The position numbers were made by a program, and so were the translations under genes. Source: Sphingomonas sp. Y57 (lineage in GTDB: Bacteria > Pseudomonadota > Alphaproteobacteria > Sphingomonadales > Sphingomonadaceae). Taken from it: 64,000 nucleotides of DNA. The stretch spans positions 62,001 through 126,000 of the forward strand of contig NZ_LDES01000046.1 in the NCBI RefSeq assembly GCF_001015195.1, in the 5' to 3' direction. Shown here piece by piece: positions 1 to 8,605 of this stretch (within the stretch, counting starts at the first letter, position 1; each line of letters starts with the position of its first letter). The notes under the pieces are model-generated. The model made no database searches. It had not been told where the DNA came from and was given only the letters and a program-made list of their open reading frames with translations.

Positions 1-105
1 CGTCCGCAGCCGATGATACCAGGGATAGATATCACCCGGGCGGTCCGGCGCGAAGATCACCTCCAGCACCGCCTCGGGCGTATCGAGCTGGTCAGCAGAG
101 CGCAT
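1..105 (-). CDS. Probable cytochrome P450, N-terminal fragment (runs off left edge)
   Basis: Only the first 35 codons lie in the window. The frame opens at an ATG at base 105 and stays open to base 1. The visible N-terminus contains IYPWYHRLR, which resembles the segment just before helix A in soluble bacterial P450s (P-x-Y-x-x-LR). No heme-binding cysteine loop or I-helix is visible, so the family call is inference. The ATG sits inside the 3' end of the upstream HyuA-like gene (14-base overlap), so translation is probably coupled to it and this would be the last visible gene of the ten-gene operon. No convincing ribosome binding site is seen. It could instead be another oxygenase or an unrelated protein. 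Confidence 0.5.
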   Translation of the reverse strand, partial: MRSADQLDTPEAVLEVIFAPDRPGDIYPWYHRLRT

Positions 106-2257
106 CGTGCAGGGTCCGCGCGACCGGGGTCGCGTCACTCTCTTTCGGGTCTGTTCGATCGTCGGCAGCGACAGGCGAGATCAGCAGGTTGCCGTGCAGG
201 TCGACGCTCGCGGCATAGCCGTCGGGACAGATGGTCGAGGAATCCGGCTCCTCGACGATGGCCGGTCCCATGATCCGGTCGCCTGGTTCGAGCCGGGCGC
301 GGTCGTAGACCGGCGTGGCCAGCGCGCGTCCGTCGAACCAGGCCTGGCGGATGTCCTTGCGCGCGCGGTCGGCGATCCCATCGCCCCAGGCGCGGCCGAT
401 CGGCGCCGGCTTTTCGACCACCGCCGAGATGCGCAGCCGGAAGTTGACGAACTGGCACGCCTCCTTCGGCCGGATGCCGAAGGTGCGGGCATAGATGGTG
501 CGGAAATCGGCCTCGGCCCGTTCCAGCAACGCGGCGTCGACCGGCCCCTCACCCAGCGGCACGGTGATCTCCTGATGCTGGTGGGCCAGGCGGATGTCGA
601 TGCGGCGCTGGACGATGATCCGCGTCCCGGCCGATGCGGCGCGCGCCAGCGCTTGCCGGCCCTTCTCCTCCAGCCCCTCCAGGATCGCCGCGATCCGGGC
701 CGGGTCGGCGTCGGTCGCGCGCATGATCGCGGTCGTCACGAAATCGTGGGCAAGGTCGGAAATCAGCAGACCCCAAGCCGATCGTACCCCCGGCGAGGGC
801 GGGATGATCACCGTCTCGATGCCGAACAGCTCGGCCAGCTTGACCGCGTGAATCGGCCCGGCGCCGCCCGAGGCGACCAGCGCATGGTCGCGCGGATCGA
901 TGCCGCGTTGCAGGGTCACGACCCGGATCGCCGCCGCCATCGCGGTGTTGGCGAGGGCGTGGATACCGCGCGCCGCCGCGACCACGTCGATCCCCAGGGG
1001 GCGGGCGACATGCTCCTCGATCGCGCGGCGGCTCGCCTCGATGTCGAGCGTCATGCTGCCGCCCGCGAAATAACCGGGGTTGATGTAGCCGAGCACGACA
1101 TTGGCGTCGGTGACGGTCGGCTGCGTTCCCCCGAGCCCATAGCAGGCGGGCCCCGGATAGGAGGACGCACTGTGCGGCCCGACGCGCAGGAACCCGCCGG
1201 TGTCGACCCGCGCGATGCTGCCGCCGCCGGCGCCGACCTCGGCCAGGTCGATCACGGGCACCTTGATCGGCTCCCCCGCATCGGCACGGCCCGCCGCGCT
1301 CGTGCCGCCGCCGGCGCGGAACTGGTGGGTGATGCGCGGCTCACCGTCGACAACGAGGCCGGCCTTGGCGGTGGTGCCGCCCATGTCGAACGAGACGAGC
1401 CCGGGACGGTCCGCCTCGCGCGCCAGATGGGCAGCGGCCATGACGCCGGCGGCAGGGCCGGATTCGATCGCATAGGCGGCCTTGCGCGCGGCCATCGCTG
1501 CGCCCATCACCGCGCCGCTCGACTGCATGATCTGCAGTTCCGCATCGATCCCGATGCCGCGCAGCGCATCTTCGAGCCGCCCGACATAATTGGCGAGGGT
1601 CGGGCCGATATAGGCCGAGATAAGAGTCGTCGCCGCCCGCTCATATTCCTGGAATTCGGGCCACACCTCGGACGACAGGCAGACATAGGCGTCAGGCGCT
1701 ACGGTGCGGGCGACCTCACCGACCACAGCCTCATGCGCCGGGTTCGCATAGCTGTTGAGCAGGCATACCGCGATCGCCTCCGCGCCGCGATCGACCAGCC
1801 CGCGCACCGCGCTCTCGACATCGACGCGGTCGATCGGACGCAGCACCGCGCCCGCCGCGCTGACCCGCTCGGCCACCTCGGCAACCATCGATCGCGGCAG
1901 CAGCGGCGCCGGCGGCGTGTAGGACAGGTTGAAGCGGTCAGGCCCGATCGCGTGCTGCTTGCCGATGTGGAACAGGTCGCCGAACCCGGCCGTCGCGATC
2001 AACCCGAGCTTCGCGCCCTTGCGTTCGAGGACCAGGTTGGTCGGCAGCGTCGTGGCGTGGACGAAGCGGGTCACCTCGCCCGCCGCGGCACCCGCCTCGT
2101 CGAGGCCCTGAGCGACGGCGGTCATCACCCCGCGCACCGGATCGTCGGCGGTCGTCAGCGTCTTGATGTTGTGGATCGCGCCGCGGTTGTCGGCCAGCAC
2201 CAGATCGGTGAAGGTACCGCCGATATCGACGCCGATGAAGATGCGCCGCGCGCTCAT
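92..2257 (-). CDS. Hydantoinase/oxoprolinase family protein, subunit A (HyuA/AcxA-like)
   Basis: 721 aa, ASKHA-fold ATP-dependent subunit of the hydantoinase, 5-oxoprolinase, acetone carboxylase and acetophenone carboxylase family. Visible motifs are VDIGGTFTD (10-18, phosphate-binding loop), ESGPAAGV (265-272) and SFDMGGTTAK (289-298, second phosphate loop). Family members use ATP to activate a carbonyl or amide, either to hydrolyse a cyclic amide or to carboxylate a ketone; the sequence does not tell which. It overlaps the following HyuB-like gene by four bases (ATGA), as expected for a fixed-ratio heteromer. The C-terminus is extended by about 20 hydrophilic residues and overlaps the probable P450 start. 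The neighbouring isochorismatase-fold protein recalls N-methylhydantoin to N-carbamoylsarcosine pathways, but that partner lacks key residues. Confidence 0.9.
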   Translation of the reverse strand: MSARRIFIGVDIGGTFTDLVLADNRGAIHNIKTLTTADDPVRGVMTAVAQGLDEAGAAAGEVTRFVHATTLPTNLVLERKGAKLGLIATAGFGDLFHIGKQHAIGPDRFNLSYTPPAPLLPRSMVAEVAERVSAAGAVLRPIDRVDVESAVRGLVDRGAEAIAVCLLNSYANPAHEAVVGEVARTVAPDAYVCLSSEVWPEFQEYERAATTLISAYIGPTLANYVGRLEDALRGIGIDAELQIMQSSGAVMGAAMAARKAAYAIESGPAAGVMAAAHLAREADRPGLVSFDMGGTTAKAGLVVDGEPRITHQFRAGGGTSAAGRADAGEPIKVPVIDLAEVGAGGGSIARVDTGGFLRVGPHSASSYPGPACYGLGGTQPTVTDANVVLGYINPGYFAGGSMTLDIEASRRAIEEHVARPLGIDVVAAARGIHALANTAMAAAIRVVTLQRGIDPRDHALVASGGAGPIHAVKLAELFGIETVIIPPSPGVRSAWGLLISDLAHDFVTTAIMRATDADPARIAAILEGLEEKGRQALARAASAGTRIIVQRRIDIRLAHQHQEITVPLGEGPVDAALLERAEADFRTIYARTFGIRPKEACQFVNFRLRISAVVEKPAPIGRAWGDGIADRARKDIRQAWFDGRALATPVYDRARLEPGDRIMGPAIVEEPDSSTICPDGYAASVDLHGNLLISPVAADDRTDPKESDATPVARTLHDALC

Positions 2258-3948
2258 GCCGTCACCTCGATATCGAGTCCATAATCGTCGCGCGCCGAGC
2301 GGGCCGAAACATAACCCTCCTCGACATCGCGGCGGACACGGTCGCGATCGCGATCGCGCGGATCGCCGAGCCCCCCGCCGCCCGCGACGACCATGGTCAG
2401 CGTGTCGCCGGCCCGGATGCGATGGTTGGTCTTCTTGGGCGGAAGCTGCGTCTCATCGGGTCGCCCCCGGTTGAGCACCCAGGCGCCCGGCTGGCCCGCC
2501 ATGCCGCCGTCGGCGCCCTGCGGCGGCACAATGTAGCGATCGGTGCCGCGCACGGTGATTTCGGCGTCGACCTCGAAGGTGACCGTCTTGACCAGCCCGC
2601 AGCCGCCACGCCAGCGGCCGGGACCGCCCGAGTCCTGCAACAGCCGATATTCCTGGTACACCATCGGGAATTCGAGCTCGTAGGACTCGATGTTGCGATC
2701 ATAGTTGGACGCGCCATAGATGATGAACGGCGATCCGTCGGCGCCGTCGGCGCCCGCCCGAGCCCCGCCGATCCCGAAGAATACGTCGAGGAAGCTCCAA
2801 CTCGTCGCGCCGTCGAGTTGCTTGCCGTGCGCGGTGACGGTCGAGACCAGGCCGGCGGCGGCGGCGGCATGATCGGGATAGGCGCCCGACAGCGCCCGGC
2901 TGATCGCATCGATCATCGCCTGTACCGTCGCCATGCGCAGGTTGCAGGCCGCCGGATGGCGCGGATTGACCAGCGTGCCTGTCGGCAGCTCGATGTCGAG
3001 GCAGCGGTAGAAGCCCTCGTTGAGCGGAATCTCCGGATCGAGATAGCAGCGCAGCGCGAACACCGCGCCCGACAGCGACTGCGAATAGGAGGAGTTGATT
3101 GCCCCGCGCGCCTGCGGCGACGTGCCGGTGAAGTCGAACCGGCAGCGGTCGCCGTCGACGGTGACCGTCACCTCGACCCGGAAGTCGCGACCCGACTCGA
3201 CGCCGTCCTCCTCGATCGCATAAGCGCCTCGATAGGTGCCGTCGGGAATAGCCTGGATGCCGTGACGGGTCATCCGCTCGGCATGGTCGAACAGGTCGTC
3301 GATGATCGCACCGAGCTGCGCCATGCCGTAGCGCTCGATCAGCGCCGCCATCCGCGCTGCGGCGATGTTGCCGCCGATCACCAGCGCCTCGATGTCGCCG
3401 ACGATGCGTTGCGGCGTGCGGCTGTTGGCCTGGAGCAGCGTCTCGACCTCGGCCACCCGTGCTCCCTCGGCGAAGAATTTGAGAGGCGGCAGGACGATGC
3501 CCTCGTGGAAGGTCTCGGTCGCGTTGGCGGGCAGACCGCCGGCCGACAGGCCGCCCAGATCCGAGACGATCATCATGGCGCCGCAATAAAAGACGGGCTT
3601 CCCATCGTGGAAGATCGGCCGGAAAGCGCCGACGTCGGTGGGGTGAATGCCGCCCCGGAACGGATCGTTGAGAATGATCGCATCGCCCTCGCGCAAGCTT
3701 GCGGGCGGATGGCACTTCCAGATTTCGGGCAGCATCACCTGCAACGCGGAGACGTGCAACATGCCGCCTGCCGTCTGCACCACCAATCGACCTTCGGCGT
3801 CGAAGATCGCGCAGGCAATAGCAGAGGCCTGGCTGACGAAGGGCGAGCTGGCACTGCGCGCGGCGGCGATCCCGGCCTCCTCGGCGACCATGGCCAGCGC
3901 GTTGCGGACAACTTCGACGAGGACCGGATCGTCGGTACGATCAACCAT
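2254..3948 (-). CDS. Hydantoinase/oxoprolinase family protein, subunit B (HyuB/AcxB-like)
   Basis: 564 aa, full length for the HyuB family that pairs with HyuA. The family signature NDPFRGGIHPTDV is at 94-106, followed by the usual central domain and the GGxGxxGxP-rich C-terminal half. The ATG at 3948 overlaps the end of the isochorismatase-fold gene by eight bases and the stop overlaps the HyuA start by four, so the three are translationally coupled. Near the C-terminus an arginine-aspartate run is encoded by a short GCGATC tandem repeat (about 2338-2356). In known systems this subunit carries the amidohydrolase or carboxylase active site with HyuA supplying ATP chemistry. Substrate unknown; cyclic amides, lactams or aromatic ketones are all possible. 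Confidence 0.9.
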   Translation of the reverse strand: MVDRTDDPVLVEVVRNALAMVAEEAGIAAARSASSPFVSQASAIACAIFDAEGRLVVQTAGGMLHVSALQVMLPEIWKCHPPASLREGDAIILNDPFRGGIHPTDVGAFRPIFHDGKPVFYCGAMMIVSDLGGLSAGGLPANATETFHEGIVLPPLKFFAEGARVAEVETLLQANSRTPQRIVGDIEALVIGGNIAAARMAALIERYGMAQLGAIIDDLFDHAERMTRHGIQAIPDGTYRGAYAIEEDGVESGRDFRVEVTVTVDGDRCRFDFTGTSPQARGAINSSYSQSLSGAVFALRCYLDPEIPLNEGFYRCLDIELPTGTLVNPRHPAACNLRMATVQAMIDAISRALSGAYPDHAAAAAGLVSTVTAHGKQLDGATSWSFLDVFFGIGGARAGADGADGSPFIIYGASNYDRNIESYELEFPMVYQEYRLLQDSGGPGRWRGGCGLVKTVTFEVDAEITVRGTDRYIVPPQGADGGMAGQPGAWVLNRGRPDETQLPPKKTNHRIRAGDTLTMVVAGGGGLGDPRDRDRDRVRRDVEEGYVSARSARDDYGLDIEVTA

Positions 3949-4576
3949 CGGCGAGCTCCCGCGCCGGCGCCATCGCCTCGATCGCGGCGGAAACGGTGGC
4001 GCTGTCGGTGATGGTGGCGACCAGCGCCAGGCTGTTGTCGATCACCGCTGCGGCATAGTCGGCGGGGAAGCCGGCCACGGCGTCGCGCGGCAGCAGCACC
4101 CGATAGCCGAGGTTCGCCGCCTCGATGCACAGGCCGAGCACGCCCATGTTTACCGAAACGCCGGTGGCGATCACCGTATCGACCCCCAGGTTGCGCAGCG
4201 TCATGTCGAGCGTGCTGCCGGTGAAGGGCGAGACACCGTGGAACCGGCGCAGGACGATGTCCTCCGGCGAGGGTTCGAGCCGCTGGTCGACCTCGGCCCC
4301 TTCCGATCCTTCGAGGATATGGTCGGGCTTCCGCGTCATTGCCGCAAGCAACGGACAGTTGGCGCCCGAGCCCTTGAGATCGGCGCGGAACTCGGCATTG
4401 CAGTGAATCACCGTGATGCCCGCCGCTCGTGCGCGGCGCATCATGCCGGCCAGGTTGGGGACAAGCCCGACCGCGTCGACCGCCTCGATCAGTGGGCGGA
4501 TGCGGCTGCGATCGCCGACCACGCCGCGCTGCATCTCCATGCTCAATATCGCCGGCCGGCCCAGATCGATGCTCAT
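3941..4576 (-). CDS. Isochorismatase-fold (cysteine hydrolase family) protein with degenerate catalytic triad
   Basis: 211 aa, length and fold pattern of the isochorismatase-like superfamily (nicotinamidase, N-carbamoylsarcosine amidase, RutB). Family members use an Asp-Lys-Cys triad. Here the N-terminal acid motif reads LSMEMQRG (11-18) with Glu14 where Asp is usual. The TG-V-S-x-N strand reads TGVSVNMGVLG, with Gly145 where the nucleophilic cysteine should be; Cys150 is the nearest cysteine. The Lys region reads LRRFHGVSPF with Arg instead of Lys. E. coli YecD also has Gly at the Cys position, so a non-classical subfamily exists. The gene overlaps hyuB by eight bases and the MFS gene by four. 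It may be inactive as a thiol hydrolase, or structural or regulatory; I cannot assign a reaction. Confidence 0.75.
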   Translation of the reverse strand: MSIDLGRPAILSMEMQRGVVGDRSRIRPLIEAVDAVGLVPNLAGMMRRARAAGITVIHCNAEFRADLKGSGANCPLLAAMTRKPDHILEGSEGAEVDQRLEPSPEDIVLRRFHGVSPFTGSTLDMTLRNLGVDTVIATGVSVNMGVLGLCIEAANLGYRVLLPRDAVAGFPADYAAAVIDNSLALVATITDSATVSAAIEAMAPARELADG

Positions 4577-5805
4577 GCGGCGGCCCGGCGCTGGTCGTTC
4601 GATGGTTTCTCCGTGCGTCCCAGGCCCAGGAAGAAGGCCATGACCGCGCCGATCACGACCAGCGAACCGAGCGAGATGAAGGCGCCATGCATTCCGAAGA
4701 CCGCGCGGAAGGGAGCCACCACGATCGGATTGGCGAGGTCACCCGCGAACATGGACGTCGTCATCAGGCCGAGTGCACGACCACGCGTCTCAGGGGTCGA
4801 GCGGTTGAGAACGAGATGGATGAAAGCGGGAGCGAGGACGCCCGCGCCGAAACCCTTGAGTGCAGTCGCGGCGCCCGCCAGCCAGGCGTCGGGTGCAAAG
4901 CCGAGACCCGCGATACCGAGCCCCAGCGACAACAGCCCGATATAGTAGGTCGGCGCCCAGCCGATCCGGCCCTGCATCGTCCCGTAGAAGATCGCGCCCG
5001 CGATCAGCCAGGCGAAGGCCATGCTGATCACGCGCGACTGGACGATCGGGCTGGTGATCCCCCTCTCCGTGAGCAGATAGGATATCTGCGTGCTCGTCAT
5101 CATCAGTACGACGTAGAGCGCGCCGATCATCAGGTAGATCGGCCAGTTGCGCAGGAACACGCCCTGCCCGCCCTCTCCATGGGCCGACCTGCGGATCGGA
5201 ATGGCGGGCAGGCCGATCGCCGCGAAGGTGAACAGGATAGCCGGGACGATCAGATAGATGGCAAAAGGCGCGCGCCAGCCGACATGCTCGCCGAACCAGC
5301 CCGACAGCAGCACCGCGCAGGTCGCGAGCAGGCTACCGACCACCGTCATGGCGGACAGCATCCGCCCGCGCCCCTTCTCTTCGAAGAATTCGCCGATGAA
5401 ACTGTTCGCGGAGGTCGAGATGCAGGCGGTGAAGAAACCGAGCAGCGTGCGCGATACGAACAGCGCCCAGAGATCGTCTACCCACAGACCGGCCGATCCG
5501 AACAGCGCGTAGAGAAAAAGCGAAACGAGCAGCAACCGGCGCGCGCCGATCCGCTCGATCAGCCAGCCCGATCCGATACCGCCCAGGATCAGCCCGATCG
5601 CCGGGACCGACATCACCATCTGGCCCGCGATCTCCGCACCGACCTTGCCGCCGCCGAACTGCGCGGACAGGCTTGGCAGAACCGGCGTCAGCGCGGTGAA
5701 GATCAGGCCGATCGAGCAGGCGCCCGCCATCATCGCGGGTATCGCGGCCACCCATCGCGCGCCGTGCGGGCGCTCCATGGTTCCGGTGCCTTCGGTCGCG
5801 CTCAT
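4573..5805 (-). CDS. MFS transporter
   Basis: 410 aa, about twelve hydrophobic segments arranged as two six-helix halves joined by a polar stretch near residue 200. This is a major facilitator superfamily permease in the inner membrane, probably a proton symporter for the substrate or an exporter of a product of this operon. The start at 5805 follows a good GAGGAGAGG ribosome binding site. It resembles the other MFS gene at 13720-14940: both carry a TSTQ-[IV]-S segment, a GRALG-[LI]-MT segment and a related C-terminal pair of helices, so they are paralogues. Direction and substrate cannot be read from the sequence; co-transcription with hydrolases suggests uptake of an amide, ester or aromatic acid. 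Confidence 0.85.
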   Translation of the reverse strand: MSATEGTGTMERPHGARWVAAIPAMMAGACSIGLIFTALTPVLPSLSAQFGGGKVGAEIAGQMVMSVPAIGLILGGIGSGWLIERIGARRLLLVSLFLYALFGSAGLWVDDLWALFVSRTLLGFFTACISTSANSFIGEFFEEKGRGRMLSAMTVVGSLLATCAVLLSGWFGEHVGWRAPFAIYLIVPAILFTFAAIGLPAIPIRRSAHGEGGQGVFLRNWPIYLMIGALYVVLMMTSTQISYLLTERGITSPIVQSRVISMAFAWLIAGAIFYGTMQGRIGWAPTYYIGLLSLGLGIAGLGFAPDAWLAGAATALKGFGAGVLAPAFIHLVLNRSTPETRGRALGLMTTSMFAGDLANPIVVAPFRAVFGMHGAFISLGSLVVIGAVMAFFLGLGRTEKPSNDQRRAAA

Positions 5806-5921
5806 GGCCTCTCCTCGCCGTTCAAAGGGCCTGATTCAGGTCGTCGGCGGAAGCTCCAAGCGCCTCCGCCTCCAACCATCAGGCATCGATCGCGGCCGGC
5901 TATGGCCGTGCCGCGGGTTGG

Positions 5922-7085
5922 TCATTCGCCGAAGTGGAAGATGCGGATCGCATTGTCCCGCAGAACGAGCGAGCGATCATGCTCCGTCATGCCTTCGGTC
6001 AGCTTGTCGGCGACCGCCCGCGAGTTCGGCCAGATAGTGGCCGAATGCGGGTAATCGGTCGAGAACATCGTCATCGCCGCCAGATAGGGATAGCGGCCGG
6101 TCTTGATCAGGTCGTAACCGACATAGTCGTCGATCGTCGTGACGAAGCAGTTGCGGCCGAGGAAGTCGGTCGGCTTGTGCTCCAGCTTCTGCGGGAACCA
6201 GGCCTGTTGCGCCTCCCAATGCGCGTCCATCGTCTGCCCCCAGAAGGGCACCCAGCCGCAATCGACCTCGGCAGCGACGATCTTCAGATTTGGGTGCCGG
6301 TCGAAGATGCCCGCGAAGATCATGTAGGTCAGCGGCCGCACCGAGGAGAAATAGCGGAAGACGATGCCGCCGACGCTGACCCGCTGGTCGACCAGTTCGT
6401 CCCAGTCGGATTTGTCGGGCTTGCCCCCGAAGGTGCGGTGAAGGTTGAGCGAGATGTCCGCCGCGCTCGCCGCCGCCCAGAGCGGTTCATAATAAGGATC
6501 GTTATAGGGCCGCTCCGGCATGCCGGGAATGAAGCAGGCCTTGGCGCCGTTCTTCAGCACCCGCTCGAACTCGGCGAGGGTGACGTCCATGCCGTCGTCG
6601 ACCGGCAACATCGGCAGGCCAACGATCCGCTTCGGATCGACCGCCTGGAAGTCGAGCAGCAGCCAGTCGTTATAGGACCGCATGCAGGCGACGCCGAGCT
6701 CGCGGTCGGCGAGTGAATAGACCTGGATCGCGTTGGCGGGATGGAGCACCGACCCATAGATCCCGTCGATATCCATGTCGTCGAGATGCGCGCGACCGTC
6801 CCAATTGCCGGGGCGCAGCTCATCGAAACGCATGCCGCTGAGCTTGAAGTCCTTCTTTTCGAAGCCGGCCATCGCTTCGATGCCGAAGGTCCGCTTCGGC
6901 GGGCTTCCGTCGAAGCTCCATCCGTCACCGCCGTCGATCCCGCGCATCATCACGGGCTTGCGATCCTTGAACTTGGCGGGCAACCGGTCGAACACGGTGG
7001 GCGGCTCGTTGATGTGGCTGTCCGCCGATATGATCATGTCCCTGACGGCGGATTCCACCTTCCGGTCTTCTGCGATCGTAGCCAT
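5922..7085 (-). CDS. Amidohydrolase family protein (ACMSD/amidohydrolase-2 type)
   Basis: 387 aa, TIM-barrel metal-dependent hydrolase or decarboxylase of the amidohydrolase-2 group that includes ACMSD, gamma-resorcylate decarboxylase and LigW. The first strand reads SADSHINEP (residues 20-28), the DxH-type metal motif, and the last strand carries FSTDYPHS with the conserved metal-linked Asp. A central LNLHRTFGG supplies the expected barrel histidine. Proteins of this subgroup, usually 350-400 aa, are common in sphingomonad and mycobacterial catabolic clusters and are often annotated without a known substrate. It is separated from the MFS gene by about 116 bases with nothing recognisable in it, and from the VOC gene by about 100 bases. 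Decarboxylation or hydrolysis of a ring acid is the best guess. Confidence 0.85.
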   Translation of the reverse strand: MATIAEDRKVESAVRDMIISADSHINEPPTVFDRLPAKFKDRKPVMMRGIDGGDGWSFDGSPPKRTFGIEAMAGFEKKDFKLSGMRFDELRPGNWDGRAHLDDMDIDGIYGSVLHPANAIQVYSLADRELGVACMRSYNDWLLLDFQAVDPKRIVGLPMLPVDDGMDVTLAEFERVLKNGAKACFIPGMPERPYNDPYYEPLWAAASAADISLNLHRTFGGKPDKSDWDELVDQRVSVGGIVFRYFSSVRPLTYMIFAGIFDRHPNLKIVAAEVDCGWVPFWGQTMDAHWEAQQAWFPQKLEHKPTDFLGRNCFVTTIDDYVGYDLIKTGRYPYLAAMTMFSTDYPHSATIWPNSRAVADKLTEGMTEHDRSLVLRDNAIRIFHFGE

Positions 7086-7187
7086 TGCAACCTCCTGACT
7101 GACATTCTGCTCGGTTCGTATCGCCGATCTGGACTGGCAGTCGTCCGGCCATTTATTGCCACCGACGACCAGGTCAGTCCAGAAAAT

Positions 7188-7709
7188 TCAAGCGATAGCT
7201 TGGTAAAAAATCTCGTTGCGGGGAACGCTGTCGAACAGCGCATCCCCCTGGGGGCCTCCCCACAGATATTCGGTGTAGAGACCGGTCGTCGCGCGGGTGT
7301 CGAGCAGCGCATAATTGCCCATCTCCCCGCGCGTCACGAGCGCAAGCGGGTGACCGGCCGCCGCCATGGCCGCCAGCCGCGCCTCGAATTCCGTTTCCGC
7401 ACCCGGCACGCCATGACCAATATGGTGCAGCGTCACCGGCGCATCCTCGCTACCGCGCAGGCTGTAGATGTCGATGGCGCCGGACACAGGCCGGATCAGC
7501 TCCAGCATCGTCGATCCCCGCCAGGCGAAGGCCAGGTCGAGCACCGACCGCGCAATCGCCCCGTCAACCTCCTTCTCGACCGCGACGTCCGACCAGCGCA
7601 GCCACTGCGACACTCCCGCGCTGCGCGTGAAATGGTCGATCGCGGCATCGATGTCGGCGGTGACATAGCCGAGCTGGACGAAGGCGGGATCGAAGCCGAT
7701 CATCGTCAT
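7188..7709 (-). CDS. VOC superfamily (glyoxalase/dioxygenase fold) protein
   Basis: 173 aa, single-polypeptide vicinal oxygen chelate fold. The N-terminus FVQLGYVTADIDAAIDHF matches the opening beta-alpha unit of VOC proteins, and the second half has the paired unit beginning near LHHIGHGV and ending in LYTEYLW. His and Glu residues in suitable positions (HHIGH and the terminal YTEY) could bind a metal. Relatives include methylmalonyl-CoA epimerase-like proteins, lyases and ring-cleavage enzymes; no specific reaction is assignable. Its ATG at 7709 overlaps the stop of the metallo-hydrolase gene by four bases. A second in-frame ATG lies two codons downstream at 7703. Confidence 0.75.
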   Translation of the reverse strand: MTMIGFDPAFVQLGYVTADIDAAIDHFTRSAGVSQWLRWSDVAVEKEVDGAIARSVLDLAFAWRGSTMLELIRPVSGAIDIYSLRGSEDAPVTLHHIGHGVPGAETEFEARLAAMAAAGHPLALVTRGEMGNYALLDTRATTGLYTEYLWGGPQGDALFDSVPRNEIFYQAIA

Positions 7710-8605
7710 TCTCCGTCGAAGCGGAAGCGGAAGCCGCCGCCCGGCGCGATCACCCGCGCCGCCGAGGGCGAGGCGAAGTGGGCGGGCAGCAGCAGCGTGT
7801 CGGTGTCGCAGCAGCGCGCCAGCAGCTCGCGACGCGTTCGTTCGCCCAGCGCGCTGTCATATTCGCCGGCGACATGGATCGAGAGATCCTCGGCCTGCAC
7901 CGGATGGTGGAGCGCGTCGCCGCAAAAGATGGCGTGGCCATGGGTGTTCTGCACATGGATCAGCGCCGACCCGGCGGTATGCCCCGGCGCCGCCTCCAGC
8001 CAGATGCCGCCGGCCAGGTCGCGCTCGACGACATGGTCGGTCTCGATCAGGTCGGCCTGCCCCGCCTCCATCACCGGCAGCACGCTGTCCTGGAAGGAAT
8101 AATGGCTGATCGCGCCTTCCTGGTCATCGGGCGACATATGCTCGAACCGCTCATAGTCGAGCCGGGTCATCAGGTAGCGGGCATTGGGGAAGGTCGGTAC
8201 CCAGCGGCCATTGTCGAGCCGGGTGTTCCAGCCGACATGATCGATGTGCAGATGGGTGCACATGACGATGTCGATATCCTCGGGCCGCAGCCCGGCGCGC
8301 GCCAGATTGCCGAGATAGTCGGTCTGCCACATGTGGCAGTAGTCGACCGGCGCAGGCCGATGCTTGTCGTTGCCATGGCAGGTGTCGATCAGGATGTTCC
8401 GCCCGCCGGCACGGATCACATAGCTGTGGAAGCTCCACATGAGCTGGTCGGCGTCGCGCACCACGAAGCGCTCGTCGAGCCATGCGCGGCTGCGCGCGAT
8501 CGCCGCCGGGTCGATCCCCGGAAAGATCAGGTCGGCCGGAAAGGGCACGCCGTCGAGCTCGACCACACGGCCGATCTCGACGTCGCCGATGCGGAACGGC
8601 TTCAT
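7706..8605 (-). CDS. Metallo-beta-lactamase fold hydrolase
   Basis: 299 aa. The signature THLHIDHVGW (117-126) gives the two-zinc HxHxDH motif with H118, H120, D122 and H123. Later ligands are present in an APGHTAGS segment and a GDALHHP segment. This is an intact binuclear metal hydrolase of the MBL superfamily in the N-acyl-homoserine lactonase or arylsulfatase-like branch, where lactone, ester or sulfate hydrolysis is typical. It overlaps the sulfotransferase gene and the VOC gene by four bases each, so it is a tightly coupled part of the operon. It may open a lactone formed in the pathway; quorum quenching is an alternative but the context argues for catabolism. Confidence 0.85.
   Translation of the reverse strand: MKPFRIGDVEIGRVVELDGVPFPADLIFPGIDPAAIARSRAWLDERFVVRDADQLMWSFHSYVIRAGGRNILIDTCHGNDKHRPAPVDYCHMWQTDYLGNLARAGLRPEDIDIVMCTHLHIDHVGWNTRLDNGRWVPTFPNARYLMTRLDYERFEHMSPDDQEGAISHYSFQDSVLPVMEAGQADLIETDHVVERDLAGGIWLEAAPGHTAGSALIHVQNTHGHAIFCGDALHHPVQAEDLSIHVAGEYDSALGERTRRELLARCCDTDTLLLPAHFASPSAARVIAPGGGFRFRFDGE

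Noticed and set aside
107-2284. 725-aa plus-strand open frame antisense to the HyuA-like gene
   Set aside because: Arg/Asp/Gly-rich composition with no domain, exactly opposite a strongly supported gene; a typical high-GC shadow. The same applies to long antisense frames at 2422-4011, 8482-11022, 12976-15033, 16820-18793, 18586-20637, 32099-34576 and 58284-60446.
2338-2356. GCGATC tandem repeat in the hyuB-like gene
   Set aside because: It encodes an Arg-Asp run in an intact protein; too short to be a functional repeat.
5846-5870. GGCGGA/TCCGCC hairpin after the amidohydrolase gene
   Set aside because: Only six-base arms with a 13-base loop and no T-run; not distinguishable from GC-rich background.
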